Assembly (NCBI GenBank): GCA_029946065.1
Contig: JAQSDU010000019.1
Coordinates: forward strand, 62,001-126,000
Length of the DNA: 64,000 nt
DNA from: Flavobacterium sp.
GTDB lineage: Bacteria > Bacteroidota > Bacteroidia > Flavobacteriales > Flavobacteriaceae
Direction: 5' to 3'
Positions 8,904-19,019 of the stretch are shown here, piece by piece. Positions within the stretch are counted from its first letter, which is position 1. The number at the start of each line of letters is the position of its first letter. The position numbers and the translations under genes are program-made. Under the pieces are notes generated by a model. It was not told where the DNA came from and did no database searches. It saw only the letters and a list, made by a program, of their open reading frames with translations.

Positions 8904-11165
8904 TTATGGTTTGATGATAAGTACAGATGGAATGTTACTGAGCCATGTGCTTTGTGAATTCACTAGTTTTTTCCAGCTTTCAAGGCTGATAATCATGATA
9001 TCCTGCTGCTCTAAAAATCCTTTTTTCATTGTGCGGTCTTGCATCATTGAAATAAAATTTGGAGTTTTCGCTTCGATCGCATCAATTTTTTCGTAAACGG
9101 TTTTGGTGTTTTTTATCGCTTCGTTTGGATCAACGAAAGTAATTCTGGAGCCATTGTTAAAAATCAATTTTTCGGCGAAATCAATCAAAAACGCATCATC
9201 TGGGTTGAAAATCGGAATGAAAACGCGGTTGAGCTGCTGCAAATCTTTATCAACCAAAATCCCAACAGGCATTTTGCTTTTGGCGATAATCTGTCGCGTT
9301 CTTTCATCAAAAGGAGAATTTTCAAACAAGCCTTCCTTTCCTATAAATTTATCGATCAAACGATCCGGATTGATGATTCTTGTTGTATAGCCCAAGACTT
9401 TTCCTAGCAAAGTGCCTTCAAAAATAGATTGTCCCAAGCCGACAAGCAATAAATCGTAATCGCCGTGGTTGGCCATTTCAACGATATCCGTATCGATGTC
9501 ATTGGAAGCTTTGAACAATGTTACGACTTCCTGATTCAAGTTTTCCGATTCTGCTAAAATAGGGGCGAAGCTCTTTTTTTCTTGTTCTTCAAGATCAAAA
9601 GTATGCAATTCGTTGCTCAATGTGAGGTGCATTGCCGTAACAATTGCTTCCGTATTTTGTTTTTTTACTAAACTATTTGCCAATCGCAATAGCGCTTTCC
9701 CTCTTTCGGAATTTCCAAAAGAAATGAGGATTTTGTATTTGCCTTCAGTGTCAATTTCTTCTGGCAGGTTTTCGTCTTTCGTCTTGAATATAAAATTGAT
9801 TAAATCGAGTGCTGGCCCGGTCATGAACGTCGTTACTAATGCCATGATCACCATCATTGTAAACACTTTATCCGAAAGCACACCCAACTCCAAACCAATA
9901 TTTAGTACAATCAGTTCCATAAGACCGCGGGTGTTCATCAGGGCACCAATCATGAGGCTGTCTTTCCACGATTGTCCGACGAATTTTGCTGCGATGGCAC
10001 TTCCGAGGAATTTTCCAACTACAGCAACGATAATTATAAGACCTGTGATTTCCCACATTTCTGGCGTGTCAAGCAATCCCAATTTGGTTTTTAATCCGGT
10101 AAAGACAAAAAATAAGGGCAACAAAACAATAACGGATACATCTTCTACTTTTTCTATGATTATAGCACGGAATTTTGCGTTGTCTGGCATTATAGCGCCC
10201 GCCATAAAAGCGCCGAAAAGGGCATGGATTCCGATAATTTCAGTTGTATATGCCGAAATAATCAGCGTTAATAAAAAAATGGCTACGACAGGTTTGCTCA
10301 GACTTTGTCGCGAATTTTTTAAGGTGCCGACCCTCTGAAGAAATGGGCGTACAACTTTTAGCATCAGGAAAACATAGGCAATTGCCATTCCGATTACATA
10401 CAGCGAACTTACAAGAGATCCTGCTTTAACAATTGCAATTACGGTAGCCAAAATACACCATGCAGTAATGTCATCGGCGGCGGCACACGTAATGACAATA
10501 GTACCAAGTTTAGTCCTGTGAATGCCTCGTTCCTGAACGATTCTGGCCAAAACAGGAAAAGCAGTGATGCTCATGGCGATTCCCATAAACAATGCAAATG
10601 ACGTAAAAGCCACACCCACCGGTGCCAGAAAGCTATAGGTGAAATAGGCAAGTGTAATTCCCAATGTAAAAGGGAAAATGATACTTGCATGACTGATGAC
10701 TACAGCTTCCTTTGCCTTATTTTTTAGCGCTTTTAGGTCGAGTTCCATGCCAATCACAAACATAAAAAGGATCAATCCAAGCTGACTGAACAATTTTAAA
10801 TTGCCCATTGAAGTGGTGGGGAACAAATTATGGAAAAAGTCAGGAAAATACAATCCGACGAGTGATGGTCCGAGTATAATTCCGGCGATCATCTCGCCAA
10901 TAACCGAAGGCTGACCGATTTTCCGGAAAAACCATCCGAAAATTCGCGCCACTAAAATGATCGTGATAATTTGAAGCAGCAAAAGCGCTAATGGCTCTTG
11001 GGCACTTTTTACAAGAAAATCTGTCCACGGACCATTACTGACAACTTTATTGGCCGCCACTTGCGATGTTTCAAGGAATTTTCCTTTGTGCAGTATAACG
11101 TAAATCAATGCCGAAAAACCGCTGAGCATCAATATATAAAAAATGGAATTCTTTAAATTTTTCAT
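8904..11165 (-). CDS. Cation:proton antiporter (Kef/NhaS-type) with C-terminal USP-like domain
   Basis: IGEMIAGIILGPSLVG, AADDITAWCIL, MNTRGLMELIVLNIG motifs; start chosen at MKNLKNSIF (11165). Confidence 0.88.
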   Translation of the reverse strand: MKNLKNSIFYILMLSGFSALIYVILHKGKFLETSQVAANKVVSNGPWTDFLVKSAQEPLALLLLQIITIILVARIFGWFFRKIGQPSVIGEMIAGIILGPSLVGLYFPDFFHNLFPTTSMGNLKLFSQLGLILFMFVIGMELDLKALKNKAKEAVVISHASIIFPFTLGITLAYFTYSFLAPVGVAFTSFALFMGIAMSITAFPVLARIVQERGIHRTKLGTIVITCAAADDITAWCILATVIAIVKAGSLVSSLYVIGMAIAYVFLMLKVVRPFLQRVGTLKNSRQSLSKPVVAIFLLTLIISAYTTEIIGIHALFGAFMAGAIMPDNAKFRAIIIEKVEDVSVIVLLPLFFVFTGLKTKLGLLDTPEMWEITGLIIIVAVVGKFLGSAIAAKFVGQSWKDSLMIGALMNTRGLMELIVLNIGLELGVLSDKVFTMMVIMALVTTFMTGPALDLINFIFKTKDENLPEEIDTEGKYKILISFGNSERGKALLRLANSLVKKQNTEAIVTAMHLTLSNELHTFDLEEQEKKSFAPILAESENLNQEVVTLFKASNDIDTDIVEMANHGDYDLLLVGLGQSIFEGTLLGKVLGYTTRIINPDRLIDKFIGKEGLFENSPFDERTRQIIAKSKMPVGILVDKDLQQLNRVFIPIFNPDDAFLIDFAEKLIFNNGSRITFVDPNEAIKNTKTVYEKIDAIEAKTPNFISMMQDRTMKKGFLEQQDIMIISLESWKKLVNSQSTWLSNIPSVLIIKP

Positions 11166-11357
11166 GGTTCTATTGTTTCGGATTGACGAAAAAACACAAT
11201 ACAAATATGCGAAACCAAATATATAAATTATTCAGGCAAAAAAATTCATAACTTAAAATTAATACTGGTGTATTTTCTTACTTTTATAAAAATAATTACA
11301 TTATTTTTTTTTGCTTAGAATTACATACGCAACAGCTATAAAATGCTACGGTTTATT

Positions 11358-11365
11358 TACCTTTG
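11358..11365 (+). promoter_or_regulatory. -7 box TACCTTTG upstream of MMPL transporter gene
   Basis: TAnnTTTG match 18 nt before ATG 11384. Confidence 0.6.
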
Positions 11366-11383
11366 CAACCATTTTAATACTGT

Positions 11384-13732
11384 ATGAAACACAAAGTGAA
11401 AGTTGGATTTTGGGAAACTATCGCCCGAATCATACTGAAAAACCGGATACTTATTTTAGGAATCATTGCCGCCATAACCATTTTCCTTGGTTTGCAGTGG
11501 AAAAACCTTGGTATGACTTATACCGAGGCGAACCTGCTTCCAAAAAAACACATCGTCAACCAACAATACGAAGAATTTTTAAGTCGTTTTGGCGAAGAAG
11601 GCAATCTAATCGTCATCGGTTTTAAAGACGAGACTTTTTTCACGCCAAAAGCTTTTGCTGCATGGAACGATCTGATGACAGGCCTAAAAAGTGCCAAAGA
11701 AGTCGAACTGGTCGTGTCTATCAATGACCTTAAAACTTTACAGAAAGATACGATTAACGAAAAATTCGAACTCGTTCCATTTATCGATGCGAAGCAAACC
11801 GTAAACGCCGATTATCTAAAACAGAAAAAAAACGAACTTTTTAAAAAGTTGCCGTTTTATGAAGGATTGTTGTTCAATAAACAATCGGGAAGCATTCGCT
11901 CGGCGGTTTATCTCGACAAAAAAGTCGTGAATACCGCCGATCGAAAGACTTTTATTATCGAAAATTTAGTTCCGAAAATCGAAAAATTCGAAAAAACTAC
12001 CGGAATTGATTTGCGCGTTTCAGGAATGCCGTACATCAGAACAATCAACGCCGAAAACATGAAAGGGGAAATCGGACTTTTTATTGGTGCGGCTTTGCTA
12101 ACGGTTTCGTTGATATTTTTCTTTTTTTTTCGTTCCTTTCGGGCGACATTTATTTCGATTTTTATTTTGTTGTTTGGCGTCATGTGGTCGTTCGGAACGC
12201 TTGGTTTGTTTCACTACAAAATCACGATTTTAACCGCGATTATTCCGCCGCTGATCATCGTAATTGGTATCACCAATTGTATTTTTCTTATCAATAAATA
12301 CCAACAAGAAATCAAAATTCATCACAACCAAGCAAAGGCTTTACAGCGAGTGATTTCTAAAATCGGCGTTTCCACTTTAATGACGAACCTTACGACAGCG
12401 GCTGGTTTTGCTACGTTTATGATTACCGGAAACGATTTGCTTTTTGAATTCGGATTGGTGACTTCTTTGAACGTTATTTCGGTTTATTTACTCACATTGG
12501 TTGTCGTGCCGATTGTATATAGTTTTATGTCGGTGCCAAAAGAAAAGCACTTGTATCACCTTAGCAAAACTTACATTTCCTCGCTTTTAGATTGGGTCGA
12601 GAAAATCGTAATAACCAAAAGATCGGTCATTTATTCCATCTACGGATTGCTATTGATTTTCAGTCTGATTGGTGTTTTGCAAATGAAAGTTTCGGGAAGT
12701 CTTATCGGTGAAATGCCAAAAAGCGCATCGTTTTTTAAAGACATTACTTTTTATGAAAAGGAATTTCATGGTGTGATGCCGCTTGAAATCATGATTAATA
12801 CAAAACGCAAAAAAGGCGTGATGAAATTGTCGACCATGAAAAAAATGGACGAACTGCAACAAACAATTACGCAGATTCCGGAATTATCGCCACCAGTATC
12901 CATCGTAAATCTTGTAAAGTATTCCAAACAGGCCTATTACAACGGCAATCCAGAATATTACGATTTACCCACTTCACAAGAGCAAGGTTTTATATTTTCG
13001 TATGCTAAAAATGCCACGAAAAATTCGAAAGACAATCTGATGAAAAGCTACGTTGACTCGACCGGACAATACGCACGAATCACAACTTTCATGAAAGACA
13101 TCGGCACACAGGAAATGGCAAAAGTAGAAGCCAAAATTCGCAAAAAAACCGACGAAATTTTTCCGAAAGACCGTTTTGAAGTAACGCTTACGGGGAAAGC
13201 GCTCGTTTTCCAAAAAGGCACTTCGTATCTTATTGACAACTTAATTGAGTCGCTAATTTTTGCCATTTTGATGATTGCTGGTTTGATGGCCTACTTGTTT
13301 CGTTCGTTTAAAATGGTAATGGCATCTGTAATTACGAATGTTTTGCCGCTTTGCATCACATCTGGATTAATGGGTTATTTTGAAATTCCGCTCAAGCCAT
13401 CGACAATATTGGTTTTTAGTATAGCATTTGGGATTTCGGTGGACAATGCAATTCAATTTATGGCAAAATACCGTCATGATTTATTGGCGAACAATGGAAA
13501 AGTCAAGAAATCGGTATTTAGTGCATTGCGCGAAACGGGTATCAGTACTTTTTATACTTCAGTGGTTTTGATTTTTGGATTTGCAATTTTTACTTTGTCC
13601 AGTTTTAGTGGTACGATTGCGCTGGGCGGATTGATTTCATGTACTTTATTGTTTGCGATGTTTGCGAATTTGCTTGTGCTTCCTGCTTTGGTTTTGACTT
13701 TTGAGAAGAAGAAAGCCAAGAATGAAGTTTAG
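11384..13732 (+). CDS. MMPL/RND-family transporter
   Basis: 782 aa, twelve-TM RND layout with two large loops; FGISVDNAIQFMAKYRHDL. Confidence 0.9.
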   Translation: MKHKVKVGFWETIARIILKNRILILGIIAAITIFLGLQWKNLGMTYTEANLLPKKHIVNQQYEEFLSRFGEEGNLIVIGFKDETFFTPKAFAAWNDLMTGLKSAKEVELVVSINDLKTLQKDTINEKFELVPFIDAKQTVNADYLKQKKNELFKKLPFYEGLLFNKQSGSIRSAVYLDKKVVNTADRKTFIIENLVPKIEKFEKTTGIDLRVSGMPYIRTINAENMKGEIGLFIGAALLTVSLIFFFFFRSFRATFISIFILLFGVMWSFGTLGLFHYKITILTAIIPPLIIVIGITNCIFLINKYQQEIKIHHNQAKALQRVISKIGVSTLMTNLTTAAGFATFMITGNDLLFEFGLVTSLNVISVYLLTLVVVPIVYSFMSVPKEKHLYHLSKTYISSLLDWVEKIVITKRSVIYSIYGLLLIFSLIGVLQMKVSGSLIGEMPKSASFFKDITFYEKEFHGVMPLEIMINTKRKKGVMKLSTMKKMDELQQTITQIPELSPPVSIVNLVKYSKQAYYNGNPEYYDLPTSQEQGFIFSYAKNATKNSKDNLMKSYVDSTGQYARITTFMKDIGTQEMAKVEAKIRKKTDEIFPKDRFEVTLTGKALVFQKGTSYLIDNLIESLIFAILMIAGLMAYLFRSFKMVMASVITNVLPLCITSGLMGYFEIPLKPSTILVFSIAFGISVDNAIQFMAKYRHDLLANNGKVKKSVFSALRETGISTFYTSVVLIFGFAIFTLSSFSGTIALGGLISCTLLFAMFANLLVLPALVLTFEKKKAKNEV

Positions 13733-13781
13733 CCACAAAGGTTTTGGTTAATTTAACGATTCAGTTCAGGTGTCGCACTGA

Positions 13782-13852
13782 CCTAGCCCCGATAGGAGCA
13801 AATATCCTTTTTTGCCGGGGTTCGGCTAAAAAGATATTGCGGATAGCGGGAA
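13782..13852 (+). ncRNA. Structured intergenic element, copy 1 (possible Flavo-1-like)
   Basis: CCTAGCCCCGATAG...ATATCCTTTTTTGCC-GGGGTTC-GGCTAAAAAGATAT...GGATAGCGGGAA. Confidence 0.6.
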
Positions 13853-13860
13853 TAGCTTCT

Positions 13861-13884
13861 GATTGCTTCGTTCCTCGCAATGAC
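13861..13884. repeat. GATTGCTTCGTTCCTCGCAATGAC intergenic repeat
   Basis: Short palindromic ATTGC/GCAAT word resembling widely seen interspersed sequence TCATTGCGAGGAACGAAGCAATC. Confidence 0.5.
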
Positions 13885-13901
13885 ATTTCAAACAATTCCA
13901 C

Positions 13902-13909
13902 TATATTTG
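13902..13909 (+). promoter_or_regulatory. -7 box TATATTTG upstream of asnS
   Basis: TAnnTTTG match. Confidence 0.6.
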
Positions 13910-13951
13910 CGCTTCGATTGAAAAATCTAAAATCTGAAATCTACAATTAAG

Positions 13952-15397
13952 ATGAAACATACAAAGATTAAAAACCTGCTCAACAGCACAACGACACTAC
14001 AAGAAGTGAACGCAAAAGGATGGGTTCGCACATTTAGGAACAACCAGTTTATTGCGCTAAATGACGGCTCAACGATCAATAATATCCAGTGTGTTGTAGA
14101 TTTTGAAAATACGCCTGAAACTACTTTAAAAAGAATCACGACCGGTGCCGCCATTTCTGTAATTGGCGAATTGGTAGAAAGCAAAGGTGCCGGACAAAAA
14201 TATGAAATTCAGGTAAAATCTCTTGAAATTCTTGGCGATTCTGATGCCGAGAAATTCCCGATGCAACCGAAAAAACATTCACTGGAATTCCTTCGTGAAA
14301 ATGCTCATTTGCGTGTGCGTACGAATGCTTTTGGTGCAATCATGAGAATCCGTTCTGTTTTGGCATTTGCCGTTCATAAATATTTTCAGGAAAAAGGTTT
14401 TGTATATGTAAACACGCCAATCATTACCGGTGCCGATGCCGAAGGCGCAGGCGAAATGTTCCAGGTGACTTCGTTGCCTTTGGATAAATTGCCTAAAACC
14501 GAAGATGGAGACATCAATTATAAAGAAGATTTTTTCGGAAAGCATACCAATTTAACCGTTTCCGGACAATTGGAAGGGGAGACTTTTGCGATGGCTTTGG
14601 GCCAGATTTATACGTTTGGACCGACATTCCGTGCAGAAAACTCAAATACGTCACGTCACTTGGCGGAATTTTGGATGATTGAGCCGGAAGTGGCATTCAA
14701 TGATTTGGACGATAATATGGATTTGGCGGAAGATTTTATTCAGTACGTCATCAAACATGTTTTAGACAATTGTCAAGACGACTTAAAATTCCTTGAAGGC
14801 AGATTGCTTGAAGAAGAAAAATCAAAACCACAAGCCGACCGCAGCGAAATGACATTGTTGGAGAAACTGAATTTCGTTCTCGATAACAATTTCAAACGGG
14901 TATCTTACACCGAAGCGATTGATATCCTTAGAAATTCTACACCGAATAAAAAGAAGAAATTCCAGTACATCATTGAAGAATGGGGCGCCGATTTACAGTC
15001 GGAGCACGAACGTTTCCTTGTTGAAAAACACTTTAAATGTCCAGTGATTTTGTTTGATTATCCAGCTAACATCAAGGCGTTTTATATGCGTTTGAACGAT
15101 AATACGGCGCCAGGAAGAGAAACAGTTCGCGCAATGGACATACTGTTTCCTGGTATTGGCGAAATTGTTGGTGGCTCGCAACGGGAAGAACGTTATGACG
15201 TTTTGGTGGAAAAAATGAAAAAAATAGGAATCGACGAAGAAGAATTGTGGTGGTATTTGGATACGCGCCGTTTCGGTTCTGCTGTGCATTCGGGCTTTGG
15301 ACTTGGCTTTGAAAGGTTGGTGCTTTTTGTAACCGGAATGACGAATATCCGAGATGTGATTCCGTTTCCGAGAACACCGGGAAGTGCAGAATTTTAA
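13952..15397 (+). CDS. asnS: Asparaginyl-tRNA synthetase
   Basis: [68 protein letters not shown]. Confidence 0.97.
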   Translation: MKHTKIKNLLNSTTTLQEVNAKGWVRTFRNNQFIALNDGSTINNIQCVVDFENTPETTLKRITTGAAISVIGELVESKGAGQKYEIQVKSLEILGDSDAEKFPMQPKKHSLEFLRENAHLRVRTNAFGAIMRIRSVLAFAVHKYFQEKGFVYVNTPIITGADAEGAGEMFQVTSLPLDKLPKTEDGDINYKEDFFGKHTNLTVSGQLEGETFAMALGQIYTFGPTFRAENSNTSRHLAEFWMIEPEVAFNDLDDNMDLAEDFIQYVIKHVLDNCQDDLKFLEGRLLEEEKSKPQADRSEMTLLEKLNFVLDNNFKRVSYTEAIDILRNSTPNKKKKFQYIIEEWGADLQSEHERFLVEKHFKCPVILFDYPANIKAFYMRLNDNTAPGRETVRAMDILFPGIGEIVGGSQREERYDVLVEKMKKIGIDEEELWWYLDTRRFGSAVHSGFGLGFERLVLFVTGMTNIRDVIPFPRTPGSAEF

Positions 15398-15503
15398 TGG
15401 TTATTTGTGGATTGGGTTATTTGTTAATTCGAAATTTCGTAAATTTGAATGAATCCGGTTCTAAGATCAAATAACCGAATTACCATTTCAACAAATAAAC
15501 CAT
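15398..15503. repeat. Intergenic inverted repeat between asnS and rpoN
   Basis: TGGTTATTTGTGGATTGGGTTATTTG (left) vs reverse complement of right arm TGGTTTATTTGTTGAAATGG. Confidence 0.6.
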
Positions 15504-16968
15504 GTTAAAGCAGTTCCTTAATCTCAAACTCTCTCAGAAATTATCTCCACAGCAAATACAGCTGATGAAGTTAATTCAACTGCCAACGCAGGCATTTGAA
15601 CAACGTTTGTTGGAGGAAATGAACGAAAATCCCGCGCTTGAAACCGGAAAAGAGGAAGAAGATTACGAGAAAGACGAATTCGACAACGAAGATTACGACG
15701 ATTATGACGAATCGGAATCCGACAGAATCGATGCCGAAGACATCAACATCGACGAATACCTGAGTAACGACGAAACACCAGATTATAAAACTCAGGCCAA
15801 TAATTACAGCGATGACGACGACGACCGTGAAACACCGTTTGCTGCGCCAGTGAGCTTTCATCAGGATTTAATCAATCAACTCAATACTTTTATACTTAAC
15901 GATCAAGAGCGCGAAATTGCCGAATTCCTTGTTGGAAGCATTGACGATATGGGCTATATCCGGCGAAGTATTCCTGATATGGTAGATGATATGGCGTTCA
16001 CCCAAGCCATTTATACCGACGAGAAAATGGTGGAAAGAATGCTGCATGTTATTCACGAATTGGAGCCTTCAGGCGTTGGCGCACGCGACTTACAAGAATG
16101 TCTGTTGCTGCAATTGAAACACAAAACACCAACGGAATATGTAGCGTTGGCGACCAATATCATTGAACAGCAATTTGATGCGTTTACAAAAAAACACTAC
16201 GATAAGTTACTTCAGAAATATGCCGTTTCGAATGAGCAGCTCAAAAAAGCCATACACGAAATTGAAAAACTCAACCCGAAACCGGGCGGTTCCTTTACCG
16301 GAAACAATCGCGTCACAGAAAATGTCGTTCCGGATTTCGCAATAAGAATTGTTGACGGCGAATTGGAATTGACACTGAATGGTAGGAATGCACCATCACT
16401 TCACGTTTCCAAAGATTACCAAGAAATGATGCAGACCTATAAAGTTTCCCGCGACAAGTCAACACAGCAGAAAGAAGCCGTGCAGTTCATTAAACAAAAA
16501 CTCGATTCTGCCAAATGGTTCATCGATGCCATCAGACAGCGACAGGAAACGTTGTTTGTAACGATGAATGCCATTATGCATTATCAAGAAGAATATTTCC
16601 TCGATGGCGATGAGACGAAGATGAAACCGATGATCCTTAAAGATATTGCCGATTTAGTAGGACTTGATATTTCAACGGTTTCGCGCGTTGCCAACAGTAA
16701 ATATGTCGAAACACCTTATGGCACGAAACTCATCAAGGAATTCTTTTCCGAAGCGATGAAAAACGACCAAGGCGAAGATGTTTCTACACTCGAAATCAAG
16801 AAAATTCTGCAAGATGTGATTGGCGAAGAAGACAAGCACAGGCCGCTTCCAGATGATCAATTGGCTGATATTTTGAAAGAAAGAGGCTATCCGATTGCAA
16901 GACGAACGATTGCAAAATACCGCGAACAGCTTGATATTCCGGTGGCAAGAATGAGAAAGAAAATGTAG
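15502..16968 (+). CDS. rpoN: RNA polymerase sigma-54 factor
   Basis: N-terminal QKLSPQQIQLMKLIQLP, C-terminal RPLPDDQLADILKERGYPIARRTIAKYREQLDIPVARMRKK (RpoN box). Confidence 0.97.
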   Translation: MLKQFLNLKLSQKLSPQQIQLMKLIQLPTQAFEQRLLEEMNENPALETGKEEEDYEKDEFDNEDYDDYDESESDRIDAEDINIDEYLSNDETPDYKTQANNYSDDDDDRETPFAAPVSFHQDLINQLNTFILNDQEREIAEFLVGSIDDMGYIRRSIPDMVDDMAFTQAIYTDEKMVERMLHVIHELEPSGVGARDLQECLLLQLKHKTPTEYVALATNIIEQQFDAFTKKHYDKLLQKYAVSNEQLKKAIHEIEKLNPKPGGSFTGNNRVTENVVPDFAIRIVDGELELTLNGRNAPSLHVSKDYQEMMQTYKVSRDKSTQQKEAVQFIKQKLDSAKWFIDAIRQRQETLFVTMNAIMHYQEEYFLDGDETKMKPMILKDIADLVGLDISTVSRVANSKYVETPYGTKLIKEFFSEAMKNDQGEDVSTLEIKKILQDVIGEEDKHRPLPDDQLADILKERGYPIARRTIAKYREQLDIPVARMRKKM

Positions 16969-17009
16969 CAGCCGAAGGCAAATTCCAAGAAATAATTCCA
17001 AATCTCATT

Positions 17010-17615
17010 TTGAATAAAATACTGCCTTTATTTTCGTACCTGTTTCACCCGCTGTTTATTTCGGTGTATGCAGTTTTGGTATTTTTCTTTTTTGGGCACA
17101 GTTACTTTTCTTATCCGCAGATTTATCTGGTTGTCATCCAGATCGTCATCATTACGATTTTTATTCCGATTACTTTTTATTACTTCCTTTTGTCATTGGG
17201 AAAAGTCGATTCTGTGATGCTTTCGCAGACATCGCAACGCAAAATTCCTTTGTTGATTCACGCCGTTTTATTGTTTATTCTGATTAAAAAAAGCATTACG
17301 ATTGCCGATTTTCCGGAACTGTATTTTTTCTTTTTGGCGAGTTTAATCAGCACTTTTCTTGCTTTGATTATGGTTTTTTTGAAGTTTAAGGTTAGTCTTC
17401 ACATGATTGGTACTACGGCACTGACCGTTTTTACCATCGGTGTAAGCCTACATTATCACACAAGATTAATTGTCGTAATTTTTATACTGATTATGGCTAA
17501 CGGACTGGTTGCGTCATCGCGTCTTGCCATGAATGCACACACTAGGACAGAACTTGTTTTTGGAAGTATTATTGGAATTTTGCCACAAGCAGCTTTGCTG
17601 TATTTTTGGTTATAA
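17010..17615 (+). CDS. Multi-pass membrane protein (PAP2-like/unknown), TTG start
   Basis: 201 aa, about six TMs; TTG at 17010. Confidence 0.6.
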   Translation: MNKILPLFSYLFHPLFISVYAVLVFFFFGHSYFSYPQIYLVVIQIVIITIFIPITFYYFLLSLGKVDSVMLSQTSQRKIPLLIHAVLLFILIKKSITIADFPELYFFFLASLISTFLALIMVFLKFKVSLHMIGTTALTVFTIGVSLHYHTRLIVVIFILIMANGLVASSRLAMNAHTRTELVFGSIIGILPQAALLYFWL

Positions 17616-18308
17616 AATATAGAACATCAGCCCTAAATTCAGCGTTCGCATATCAATTGCTTTTCCATCGATTTTTGCCGATTTGAATATTGGGTTCATA
17701 CCGTAAAAGCCATAAAAATTCCACGTATTATAACCAAAAGACAAGTACGGGCCATATTGTAATTTGTTAAAATCGGCATTATTGGTTATCGTAACATCTG
17801 TGTCTCCAACATATTTTGTCTTATTGTAAAGCAGGTAACGAATTTTGAAACCAGTATAAATTCTCCAAAATTGATGGCTTTCGAAAGTAGAATTCCGCCA
17901 TCGAATTTCCAATGGAACGTCAAGGAAAAGCTGTTCCATTTTGTTGCGAGAATAGCTTGCTCCGTCCACAATTTCATAGTTGACAACACCGGCAGTTTTC
18001 GTAACCTTCATGTTTTGATGGTATTTGTTGTAGGAAAGCCCCAAGCCGGCAGCGATGGCCCAAGTGCGGTTTTTATTGATGGGCATATCGCGCAAAAAAC
18101 CAAAATTCAAGCTTGTTGACAAACCATTTTGCACGAGTCCAGGTGGTTTCTTCTGCAATAAATTGATCGTGATTCCAAAATAAAACTGGTCTTCTCGATA
18201 CAGCGAATCGACAGCCGTAAACAGCGAATCTTGTTTTACCACGGGTAGTTTTTCTTGTGAAAAAACATTTAGAACGACAAAAAGCAATAAGATATTGAGA
18301 AACCGCAT
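17610..18308 (-). CDS. Outer membrane beta-barrel protein, PorT-like
   Basis: Signal peptide; FGITINLLQKKPPGLVQNGLSTSLNFGFLRDMPINKNRTWAIAAGLGLSYNKY barrel pattern. Confidence 0.6.
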   Translation of the reverse strand: MRFLNILLLFVVLNVFSQEKLPVVKQDSLFTAVDSLYREDQFYFGITINLLQKKPPGLVQNGLSTSLNFGFLRDMPINKNRTWAIAAGLGLSYNKYHQNMKVTKTAGVVNYEIVDGASYSRNKMEQLFLDVPLEIRWRNSTFESHQFWRIYTGFKIRYLLYNKTKYVGDTDVTITNNADFNKLQYGPYLSFGYNTWNFYGFYGMNPIFKSAKIDGKAIDMRTLNLGLMFYIL

Positions 18309-18373
18309 GTTGATTATTTGTGGTCTAAAATTACTAAAAAAAGCGCAGTTTTAGTTGCATTCTATTCCCGGAT

Positions 18374-18829
18374 TTATGGCTGCAACGATTTTTCAAAGCA
18401 AATGCTATTGTCAACACCGGTATATTGTCCGTAGTTTGGAATAATGTGGTAATTGCATTTTTTATATAAAGCGATGGCTTCCGGCTGTTTGATTCCGGTT
18501 TCGAGTATGCATTTTTCAAAATTCATTTCGACCGCCCATTTTTCAAGCTCCGACAAGATTTGTCCGGCTATTCCTTTGCCGCGATTTTCTGGCTGTACCC
18601 ACATGCGTTTGACTTCCATCGCAACGGCATCATATTTTCGGATGGCACCACAGCCAACGAGGCAGTTATTTTCGTATGCCACTAGGCAATGCTTAATCGT
18701 ATCCGTTTTATTCAATTGGGCATAAAAAGCGTGGTCTTCGCCGTCACGGATTTTCAAATCAGCATCGAGAAAACGCACCAAATAAAGGAAATCGAGGTTT
18801 TCAGAATTGGTTCTTATAATCGTAATCAT
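18374..18829 (-). CDS. GNAT family N-acetyltransferase
   Basis: VKRMWVQPENRGKGIAGQILSELEKWA motif A. Confidence 0.92.
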   Translation of the reverse strand: MITIIRTNSENLDFLYLVRFLDADLKIRDGEDHAFYAQLNKTDTIKHCLVAYENNCLVGCGAIRKYDAVAMEVKRMWVQPENRGKGIAGQILSELEKWAVEMNFEKCILETGIKQPEAIALYKKCNYHIIPNYGQYTGVDNSICFEKSLQP

Positions 18830-18834
18830 TGGAT

Positions 18835-18862
18835 TTTTGAATTTGAGATTTTGAATTTGAGA
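18835..18862. repeat. Perfect tandem 14-mer TTTTGAATTTGAGA x2
   Basis: Seen directly. Confidence 0.8.
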
Positions 18863-18963
18863 TTTTCTTCGGTTATTGCACCATGGTGCCGATGGTTCTT
18901 TTGTTCCTAATTTATGAAAATATTTGTTTTATTATTTTTAATGATCGGAATAAAAATAAGAAA

Positions 18964-18993
18964 TAAAAAACCACAAGCGTGAACTTGTGGTTT
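18964..18993 (-). terminator. Terminator of the arabinose operon
   Basis: Minus strand AAACCACAAG-TTCACG-CTTGTGGTTTTTTA. Confidence 0.85.
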
Positions 18994-19019
18994 AAAATTT
19001 AAGAAGGGATGTGCTGTTT

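Noticed and set aside
9613-10338. 241-aa plus-strand ORF inside the antiporter gene
   Set aside because: Antisense to a well-supported antiporter; composition is typical shadow-ORF translation.
11311-11625. 104-aa ORF overlapping the MMPL transporter start
   Set aside because: Different frame from the clear MMPL gene at 11384, no family resemblance, and the TACCTTTG promoter lies inside it.
17610-18308. Assigning this gene definitively as the T9SS component PorT/SprT
   Set aside because: Barrel pattern is PorT-like but many PorT-family proteins exist; a profile search is needed.
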